Positions 1 through 4,783 of a stretch of 6,136 nucleotides of DNA are shown here, piece by piece. The stretch is from Chloroflexota bacterium (GTDB lineage: Bacteria; Chloroflexota; Anaerolineae; Anaerolineales; UBA11657), in NCBI GenBank assembly GCA_003670425.1, contig QWRL01000147.1:1-6136 (forward strand), given 5' to 3'. The notes beneath the pieces are model-generated. The model was not told the DNA's origin and made no database searches. It worked only from the letters and a program-made list of their open reading frames with translations. Made by a program: the position numbers and the translations under genes. Position 1 is the first letter of the stretch. Each line of letters begins with the position of its first letter.

Positions 1-1007
1 CCCGGCCGGCGCAAGTGCCACCCCCCCCCCCCCCACCTCCCGCCCAAGCAGGTGCACCCCCTCCGCGCCCACCCCCCCCCCAAGCAAGTCCACCTGCGGC
101 CCCCCCCGCCCCTCCCCAAACCCCCGCAACTGCCACACCCGCACCAGCCACACCCACCGGCAGCCCGCCTGCAAGTGCAACGCTGCCAGCTTTCACCCAG
201 CCACCCACCCAGCCGGTGCCCAAAACGCCCGCCGCACCCTTTGACCCCAAGCTGTACATCTCTAACATCACGCCGCGTGCCCGCGAAATATTTTTGGCGG
301 GACAGGCGCGCGGCAACCGTGCCGACCGGTTTTCAAAAGTAGGCGACAGCATCACCATCCCGTTTCAGTTTCTGGCGCTGATTGACAAGGGCGAATACAA
401 CCTGCGGCGCTACGCGGCGCTGCAGGCAACGATTGATTTCTTCTCGGCGACGCCGGTACGCAATGGCAGCTCGTTTGCAAACCAGTCGCTGGCCGCAAAG
501 TTTGGCTGGCCCACGCGGCAGGTGCTAAACCCGTGGGCTGCGGGCGAAATTTGCAGCGCCGGCGAGATCCCGCTGGAGTGCGAGTACCGGCTGACGCAGC
601 CGGCGGTGGCGCTGATCATGCTGGGCACCAACGATGTACCCAGCACGCCCGCTGCGGTTTATGCCGGTGCGTTGCGCGAGATTGTGGAGTTTTCTATTTT
701 GCGCGGCGTGATCCCCGCGCTCAGCACCATCCCGTCTTTTAACCGTGCGGGCAGCGAGCAGCGCCCGCGCGAGCTAAACGCAATTGTGGTGGCGCTGGCG
801 CGTGAGTATCAAATACCGCTGTGGGACTTTTGGGCGGCAACACAGCACCTGCCCAACCAAGGCCTGAGCGGGGACGGTGTGCATCCGGCTTGGGGACCGG
901 TACCGGTCGATTTTTCCGAGGACAACTTGCGCCAGTACGGCGGTGCGGTGCGCAACTTGCTGGCCCTGCAAATGCTGGACAGCCTGCGCACGCAAGTGAT
1001 GAAATAA
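1..1007 (+). CDS. SGNH/GDSL-family hydrolase with Pro-rich N-terminal linker (5' end missing)
   Basis: The reading frame is open to the left edge (first full codon at base 3). The GTG at 15 lies inside a proline stretch and is probably not the start, so the N-terminus, perhaps a signal peptide or membrane anchor, is outside the window. Numbering from that GTG, residues 1-77 are a Pro/Ala/Thr-rich linker and about 80-330 form an SGNH-type domain. Visible motifs are block I VGDSIT (Ser112), block III MLGTNDV (Asn206) and block V DGVHP (Asp287, His290), so the Ser-Asp-His set is intact. Such enzymes hydrolyse esters, for example on lipids or carbohydrates; the substrate cannot be told here. Cys180 and Cys189 sit in a segment shared with the neighbouring paralog and may form a disulfide, which fits an extracytoplasmic location. 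It ends in TAA ten bases before the convergent gene's stop. Runs of 14, 10 and 8 C in the linker may be slippage-prone. Confidence 0.85.
   Translation, partial: RPAQVPPPPPPPPAQAGAPPPRPPPPQASPPAAPPAPPQTPATATPAPATPTGSPPASATLPAFTQPPTQPVPKTPAAPFDPKLYISNITPRAREIFLAGQARGNRADRFSKVGDSITIPFQFLALIDKGEYNLRRYAALQATIDFFSATPVRNGSSFANQSLAAKFGWPTRQVLNPWAAGEICSAGEIPLECEYRLTQPAVALIMLGTNDVPSTPAAVYAGALREIVEFSILRGVIPALSTIPSFNRAGSEQRPRELNAIVVALAREYQIPLWDFWAATQHLPNQGLSGDGVHPAWGPVPVDFSEDNLRQYGGAVRNLLALQMLDSLRTQVMK
21..107 (+). repeat. Poly-C tracts (C14, C10, C8) in coding sequence
   Basis: Uninterrupted C runs lie at 21-34 (14), 72-81 (10) and 100-107 (8), all inside the gene that continues past the left edge. They encode proline runs. 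G/C homopolymers of this length are known sites of replication slippage and also of sequencing error, so the exact lengths are uncertain. A one-base change in the C14 run would shift the hydrolase domain out of frame; one alternative frame stays open only until about 342. Confidence 0.9.
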
Positions 1008-1043
1008 AAATGCGCCGCTAGCGGGCGTCCAAGCCGCGGCGCA
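1002..1043 (-). terminator. Intrinsic terminator of the minus-strand SGNH gene
   Basis: Read on the minus strand, 1043-1036 (TGCGCCGC) pairs perfectly with 1018-1011 (GCGGCGCA), giving an 8-bp GC stem with a 17-nt loop. It is followed at once by TTTTTATTT (1010-1002). The stem covers the last codons and the stop of the minus gene, and the U-tract covers the last codons of the plus gene. The large loop lowers confidence. The A-rich side lies upstream of the stem for plus-strand transcripts, so it should act mainly on the minus strand. Confidence 0.5.
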
Positions 1044-2094
1044 CCGCATCAATGGTTTGCAGGGCGGTAAGGTTGCGCACCACCCACCCGGTCTTCAACG
1101 CTTCGCGGTCATTGAAGCGGTTCTTGGCAAAGGTGAGGTGAAAGCCATCACTTACCAGCCCATAATCCGGCAGCGCCCGCGTTGCGCGCCAAAAGTTCCA
1201 CAAGGGCAGCTGGTTGTCCCTGGCAAGCCCCAAAATAATTTTATTGATGTGATCGTCGCCTTCAAGGTTGTCGGCTTTCGTGGCCAGTACCGGCAAAATT
1301 CCGCGCTCAACAAGAAAGTCTATGGCACGCTGCATTGATGCGCCAAAGAAAGCTCCGTTATATGCATCATTGGTGCCCAGCAGCAGCAGCGCAATGCTGG
1401 GCCGGTTCACACGCACCTCACAGCCCAGCGGCGACTCGTTGGCTCCGCAAATCCCCGCGTCGGACCACATCGGCGAAAACGCAGCGGTGATTGTGAAGCC
1501 CGTGGACACTGCCAAGCTCTTGCGGCCGAACGACCCGTCATAAAAATCAATTGTGGATTGCAGTTTGCTGTACGGCCCGAGGTTGTAGCGCTGCAGCCCA
1601 ACATCAAAGGGCGCAAGGAAGTACGGTGGCACGCTCATGCAATCGCCAATCTTGGAAAACGCGCGCGGGTTCATGCCGCGCGCCAGGCCATGTGCATAAA
1701 TTTGGCGCGCGCGCTCGGATACTATCGGAAGCACCGGCATGGCTTCCAGCGTGTACTCCGGCCGCGGCAAAATTTTGGCCGGCAGCAGCGGTTGGGAGTC
1801 TGGCACCTGCATGCCGGAAAGTTCCAACTGCATGGAGAGGCGCGCAGAGGTGACGGTGCCGGCAGGCGCCATCAGCAGCCGGCCGGACTGCAGCTTGCCA
1901 CCGGAAAAGTCGATGCCGTTTGGCGGTGAACCAACTGGTATGCGCGGCGCGGGCTGGTACTCCGGATCCACCGGCACCTTGCCACCGGCCGCAACCGGCG
2001 CGGTTTGCAGCGCAGCACAAGCAATCACCAGCGCCACGCCAGCTGCGCACCAGCGCCCGCTGCGTTTAATGTTTTGCACTTTCAGCCACGTCAT
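1018..2094 (-). CDS. Secreted SGNH-like hydrolase with Cys in the nucleophile position
   Basis: The protein has 358 residues from ATG 2094. Residues about 1-37 are a signal peptide: basic start, hydrophobic core (AAGVALVIACAALQ) and an Ala-rich end near PVAAGG. A Pro-rich spacer follows to about 115, then an SGNH-type domain to the end. Block I reads IGDCMS with Cys152 where the standard Ser sits; block III is LLGTNDA (Asn242) and block V is SDGFH (Asp316, His319). The catalytic set is therefore Cys-Asp-His, and ester hydrolysis is possible but not assured. It aligns along its length with the convergent gene at 1-1007, sharing the ARxI...G.ARG...FSKxGD lead-in and a Cys pair (Cys216, Cys225). 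A GGAG lies 11 nt upstream of the ATG. A TTG at 2100, 5 nt after that GGAG and directly behind an in-frame TGA, is an alternative start that adds two residues. Confidence 0.85.
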   Translation of the reverse strand: MTWLKVQNIKRSGRWCAAGVALVIACAALQTAPVAAGGKVPVDPEYQPAPRIPVGSPPNGIDFSGGKLQSGRLLMAPAGTVTSARLSMQLELSGMQVPDSQPLLPAKILPRPEYTLEAMPVLPIVSERARQIYAHGLARGMNPRAFSKIGDCMSVPPYFLAPFDVGLQRYNLGPYSKLQSTIDFYDGSFGRKSLAVSTGFTITAAFSPMWSDAGICGANESPLGCEVRVNRPSIALLLLGTNDAYNGAFFGASMQRAIDFLVERGILPVLATKADNLEGDDHINKIILGLARDNQLPLWNFWRATRALPDYGLVSDGFHLTFAKNRFNDREALKTGWVVRNLTALQTIDAVRRGLDAR

Positions 2095-2123
2095 CCGCAA
2101 TCAAGCTCCAGCATTTTTTCCAT
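2091..2123 (-). other. Possible leader mini-ORF overlapping the SGNH start
   Basis: An ATG at 2123 opens a 10-codon frame (MEKMLELDCG) whose TGA overlaps the SGNH start codon as ATGA. It contains the GGAG used by the main gene. Coupled translation of a leader peptide is possible, but so short a frame easily arises by chance and it has no clear ribosome binding site of its own. Confidence 0.2.
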
Positions 2124-2140
2124 CGTTAAGCATCTCGAAA

Positions 2141-2163
2141 AATACACCACAGTATGATGTATT
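2141..2163. promoter_or_regulatory. 23-bp operator-like inverted repeat
   Basis: An imperfect palindrome is centred on base 2152: 9 of 11 base pairs match, including perfect outer arms AATACA (2141-2146) and TGTATT (2158-2163). It ends two bases before the candidate plus-strand -35 and lies in the presumed 5' leader of the minus-strand gene. Its size and place fit a dimeric repressor site acting on either or both divergent genes. No regulator gene is in the window, so the cognate protein is unknown. Confidence 0.4.
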
Positions 2164-2165
2164 GA

Positions 2166-2194
2166 TTGAAGATTTTATTGAAGAGAAGTATAAA
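2166..2194 (+). promoter_or_regulatory. Candidate sigma-70 promoter for the lipoprotein gene
   Basis: TTGAAG (2166-2171) and TATAAA (2189-2194) are separated by exactly 17 bases. They match the TTGACA and TATAAT consensus at 4 of 6 and 5 of 6 positions. Transcription would start near 2201, where an ATG in the lipoprotein frame occurs. An 8-bp direct repeat ATTGAAGA (2165-2172 and 2177-2184) overlaps the -35 and the spacer and could be part of a control site. Confidence 0.45.
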
Positions 2195-2431
2195 CCAGAA
2201 ATGGCACTTGCCGGGCCGAATGCGCTCCATCAGCGATTCCGCGCCGGAAACCAAAACAATTTGTTGGCCAATACAGCCGGTAGTTTCAATGTAAAATTGC
2301 GCCGCCAGCGCAAAAAAATTTCTATGTCCCGCGGCCACGCGCGGCCCAAGCACACAATGCCCGCAATCAATCCCTTCAACTTGGCAAAAGCTTCAGCGCA
2401 CCAGCTTTCGGCTGCAGTGCGCCCGCGCGCC

Positions 2432-2821
2432 ATGGCACCGCAGCGCTGGCTCTTGCTGGCTGCGCTGGTTGCTGCCGGCTGCAGTGCGGCAGCCAATGCC
2501 AGCCCGGCAGCGCAGGCCGTTCAATCCTATTTGCAGGCCCGCGTAGATGCAAACACGGACATGCTTTCCACGCTCTCGTGCAAAGACTGGGAGGCAGAGG
2601 CAGTGGCCGAAGGCGAATCTTTCAGCGGACTCAAGGCAAAGCTGGAGCAGGCCGCCTGCAAGGAAACAGCAACTGCAGACGGCTTTACGATTGTGAGCTG
2701 CACTGGCAAGATCGCCACAACCTACAACGGCGAGGTGCGCGAGTGGCCGCTTGAAGCGCGCAACTTTCGCGTGCAAGCCCAAGCCGGCGAGTGGCTGGTG
2801 TGCGGCTACGCAGCCAAATGA
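2432..2821 (+). CDS. Small lipoprotein, probably NTF2-like
   Basis: From ATG 2432 the protein has 129 residues. Residues 1-17 form a lipoprotein signal (MAPQRWLLLAALVAAGC) with a lipobox ending at Cys17. The mature part has an early helix (AAQAVQSYLQARVDAN), a conserved-looking SCKDWEAEA segment, and then beta-rich sequence (FTIVSCTGKIATTYNGEV..., GEWLVCGYAAK). This order of helix, short turn and curved-sheet strands resembles small NTF2-like lipoproteins I associate with Chloroflexota; that is recognition from memory, not a search. Cysteines near 48, 70, 85 and 124 could pair outside the cell. Its role is unknown, perhaps small-ligand binding at the membrane surface. No Shine-Dalgarno precedes the ATG. 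In-frame ATGs at 2201, 2324 and 2357 would add 77, 36 and 25 residues; 2432 is chosen because it puts the signal peptide at the N-terminus. Confidence 0.65.
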   Translation: MAPQRWLLLAALVAAGCSAAANASPAAQAVQSYLQARVDANTDMLSTLSCKDWEAEAVAEGESFSGLKAKLEQAACKETATADGFTIVSCTGKIATTYNGEVREWPLEARNFRVQAQAGEWLVCGYAAK

Positions 2822-2842
2822 CGGGCTGCGCCGGCAACCGCC

Positions 2843-2890
2843 GCACGCCCCGCGCTGCGCAGCGGCGTGCCACCCGCTGCACTTAATTTT
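2843..2890 (+). terminator. Weak terminator-like hairpin after the lipoprotein gene
   Basis: GCACGCC (2843-2849) pairs with GGCGTGC (2864-2870), and a 12-bp perfect palindrome CGCTGCGCAGCG (2853-2864) offers a competing hairpin. A T-rich stretch TTAATTTT (2883-2890) follows, but 12 bases after the stem rather than directly, so intrinsic termination is uncertain. Confidence 0.3.
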
Positions 2891-2914
2891 CAACCCCACG
2901 GAGCACGTAATATT

Positions 2915-3481
2915 ATGACTTTTTCGCGCGAGCAAGCGTGGGCGATTGTGTGCGAGCATGTGCAAAGCGAAAGCTTGCGCCGCCATATGCTGGCGGTGGA
3001 GGCAGCCATGCGCTGGTACGCTGCGCAGTCCGGCGCGGACCAGGATGCGTGGGGCCTGCCGGGCTTGCTGCACGATTACGACTGGGAGATCCACCCCACG
3101 CTCGACGAGCATCCGCAGGCGGGGCAGGCGCTGCTGCGCGCGGCTGGCGTGCCGGAAGATGTGCTGCGCTGCATCATGAGCCATGCGCATCACACCAATC
3201 TGGCGCGCGAGACGCCGCGCGAGCAGGCACTGTTTGCGTGCGACGAGCTGACGGGCCTGATAACCGCGTGCGCATTGGTGCGCCCCAGCCGCGCCCTGCA
3301 TGACCTGACCACAAAATCTGTGCGCGGCAAATGGAAGGACAAGGCCTTTGCCGCCGGCGTCAACCGCGCAGACATTGAGCAGGGGGCGCGCGAGATGAAT
3401 GTGGAGCTGTGGCAGCATGTGGGCAATGTAATCAGCGCGCTGCAGCCGGTGGCTGCGGAGCTGGGACTCACCGGCGCTTAG
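2915..3481 (+). CDS. HD-superfamily phosphohydrolase, COG2316-like
   Basis: The protein has 188 residues, close to the length I recall for COG2316, a predicted HD hydrolase family of unknown substrate. Metal-binding signature residues are visible: His in RRHMLAVE (about residue 26), the His-Asp pair in LLHDYDWE (about 55-56), further His residues in EHPQAG and SHAHHT, and the late Asp in ACDELTGLI. The tail (KSVRGKWKDKAFAAGV...) matches the KSVKxxxKxKxFAxGV pattern of that family as I remember it. HD proteins usually hydrolyse phosphate esters or nucleotides in the cytoplasm; there is no signal peptide here. The start at ATG 2915 is preceded by GGAG with an 11-nt gap. A GTG at 2867 would add 16 residues unlike the family. 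It lies 93 bases after the lipoprotein gene, so co-transcription is possible. Confidence 0.85.
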   Translation: MTFSREQAWAIVCEHVQSESLRRHMLAVEAAMRWYAAQSGADQDAWGLPGLLHDYDWEIHPTLDEHPQAGQALLRAAGVPEDVLRCIMSHAHHTNLARETPREQALFACDELTGLITACALVRPSRALHDLTTKSVRGKWKDKAFAAGVNRADIEQGAREMNVELWQHVGNVISALQPVAAELGLTGA

Positions 3482-3483
3482 CG

Positions 3484-3505
3484 GCCGCGCAAGCCTGTGC
3501 GCGGC
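3484..3505. other. GC hairpin after the HD gene
   Basis: GCCGCGCA (3484-3491) and TGCGCGGC (3498-3505) form a perfect 8-bp stem with a 6-nt loop, starting 3 bases after the HD stop. No T-run follows on the plus strand, so it is not a standard intrinsic terminator. It may stabilise the 3' end of the message or assist pausing. Confidence 0.4.
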
Positions 3506-3512
3506 GCGCACG

Positions 3513-3518
3513 TATAAT
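3513..3518 (+). promoter_or_regulatory. Perfect -10 box upstream of the LysM gene
   Basis: TATAAT occurs in an otherwise GC-rich gap, 44 bases before the LysM start codon. No good TTGACA-like element lies 16-18 bases upstream, where the GC hairpin sits instead, and there is no extended TGn. The promoter would need an activator or be weak. Transcription from about 3525 would give a leader of roughly 38 nt. Confidence 0.4.
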
Positions 3519-3562
3519 CGCTGCAACGCACAGCCTGGGCATGCCCGCAGCTGTGTGCCCCT

Positions 3563-4732
3563 ATGCCAAACGAGCCCGCGCCTTCGCGCAAATGTCCGTT
3601 ATGCGGCGCGGCCGCAGCACCCGCAGCCAAGCGCTGCGTGGTGTGCGCCGCAGCACTGCCGCCCGAACCCACGCTAACTGTTAAGCGCCGCGGCGACCCG
3701 ACCGGCGGCTTCGGGCTGGCGGGCAGCTCACTTCGCACGGGCGCAGCATTGCCCATTCCGCTGATTGTGGGTGTGCTGCTGCTCCTGATCACCATTGGGC
3801 TGCTGCTGATTCTATTTGCACAAGGCATCAACCCGTTTGTGGAGCCGACGCCAACCGTCACAAGCACGCCCACGCTGCAGCCAACCTTCACTGCGCAGCC
3901 CACACGCACGCCAACCTCCACCCCCACCAGCACGCCGCTGCCGCCGCTGGTGCACAAAGTGCAGGAAGCGGACAGCTGCATCCGGCTGGCTGCAATTTAT
4001 AACGTGGCGGTGCAGAGCATCTTGCAGCTGAATAGTTTTGCGCAAGCCTGCCCGCTGTATGTGGGGCAGGAGGTGCTGGTGCCGCAGCCCACGCCCACGC
4101 CCGTGCCCACCGGCACCAGCACCCTGCCCGCGCCGCAGCTCACACAAGAGTCGCGCCCCACGCACGCGGTGCTCGCCGGCGAAAGCCTCTCCAGCATCGC
4201 CGCGTTGTATGCGGTCAACTTTAATGTGCTGGCGGAAGTTAACGGCAAGCTGCCGCCCGACTACGCCATCAGCATTGGCGAGGTGCTGCGCATCCCGTTG
4301 GATGCGCCCGCGCCAACTGCCGGGCCCACGCCCACTGCCACCGCGCTGCCGCCATACAATGCGCCGCGCCTGCTGGTGCCGGCTGATGGCGCGGCCGTGT
4401 CGCAGATCGACCAGACGGTTGCGCTGCAATGGGCCTCGGTTGGCCTGCTGCGCGCAAATGAGGTGTACTTGGTTTCCGTGGAAGATGTGACCGCCAACAG
4501 CGCCAAGCGCATGGAGGCCACCACATTAACCACGCGCTACATTGTCACGGTTGAGATGAAGCCCTTTGAAGCCGTGCCGCACGTGTTCAAGTGGAAAGTT
4601 GTGACCGCGCGGCAGACCGGCGTGGCCGGTGACGGGCGCACGCTGTATGAACCGGCCGGCGCCACCAGCGAAGAGCGCACATTTTCCTGGACGGGCATTG
4701 GCATCGTGCCAACGCTGACGCCGGCACCGTAG
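3563..4732 (+). CDS. Membrane-anchored double-LysM protein with N-terminal zinc ribbon
   Basis: The protein has 389 residues. A zinc-ribbon knuckle pair comes first (CPLC, Cys11/Cys14; CVVC, Cys25/Cys28), then a basic Gly-rich linker and one transmembrane helix at about 64-86. A Pro/Thr linker follows (93-128), then LysM 1 (about 129-174, VHKVQEADSC...YVGQEVLVPQ), a second linker, LysM 2 (about 199-246, THAVLAGESLSSIAALY...IGEVLRIPL), and a third linker. The C-terminal domain at about 267-376 looks like a beta-sandwich (APRLLVPADGAAV...VALQW...VFKWKVVTAR). LysM domains bind N-acetylglucosamine-containing glycans such as peptidoglycan. The likely topology is ribbon inside and LysM outside, joining a cytoplasmic signal or partner to the wall. 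LysM 1 carries Cys139 and Cys163, a possible disulfide that LysM 2 lacks. The ATG at 3563 has no Shine-Dalgarno; it is chosen because it is directly followed by the ribbon. Confidence 0.85.
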   Translation: MPNEPAPSRKCPLCGAAAAPAAKRCVVCAAALPPEPTLTVKRRGDPTGGFGLAGSSLRTGAALPIPLIVGVLLLLITIGLLLILFAQGINPFVEPTPTVTSTPTLQPTFTAQPTRTPTSTPTSTPLPPLVHKVQEADSCIRLAAIYNVAVQSILQLNSFAQACPLYVGQEVLVPQPTPTPVPTGTSTLPAPQLTQESRPTHAVLAGESLSSIAALYAVNFNVLAEVNGKLPPDYAISIGEVLRIPLDAPAPTAGPTPTATALPPYNAPRLLVPADGAAVSQIDQTVALQWASVGLLRANEVYLVSVEDVTANSAKRMEATTLTTRYIVTVEMKPFEAVPHVFKWKVVTARQTGVAGDGRTLYEPAGATSEERTFSWTGIGIVPTLTPAP

Positions 4733-4783
4733 CTGCTGCCAAACCGGTGGCTGCAGCCGCTGCCAGCCCGCAACCGGCAGCCG

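Larger units (their letters stand above)
2095..2431. promoter_or_regulatory. Divergent intergenic control region
   Basis: About 340 bases separate the minus-strand SGNH gene from the lipoprotein gene on the plus strand. The part from about 2105 to 2200 is clearly AT-rich against the GC-rich flanks, as expected for a promoter region. It holds a 23-bp dyad, a plus-strand -35/-10 pair and a minus-strand TATACT (2192-2187) about 90 nt upstream of the SGNH start. The rest (2201-2431) is open in the lipoprotein frame and in two minus-strand frames, but the translations resemble no family I recognise. I see no RNA gene in it. Confidence 0.6.

Noticed and set aside
1739..2431. The plus-strand frame of the lipoprotein gene extends back to 1739, antisense to the SGNH gene.
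   Set aside because: The part before about 2201 lies opposite a well-supported gene and across the AT-rich control region; its translation has no coherent domain.
2126..2496. Two overlapping minus-strand open frames (2126-2353 and 2230-2496) upstream of the SGNH gene, possibly a decayed gene.
   Set aside because: Neither translation resembles a known family, both lack a clear start signal, and they overlap the lipoprotein signal sequence. They are better explained as chance openness in GC-rich DNA.
3812..4429. A 205-codon minus-strand frame inside the LysM gene.
   Set aside because: Its translation is rich in Arg/Gln/His, typical of antisense shadow of a Pro/Thr/Ala-rich gene, and the plus strand encodes recognisable LysM domains.
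4733..4783. Hairpins in the 51-base gap between the convergent LysM and fused genes (palindrome GGCTGCAGCC, and GCTGCC with GGCAGC arms).
   Set aside because: There is no T-run on either side, so I cannot support an intrinsic terminator; in a region this GC-rich, short arms arise easily.
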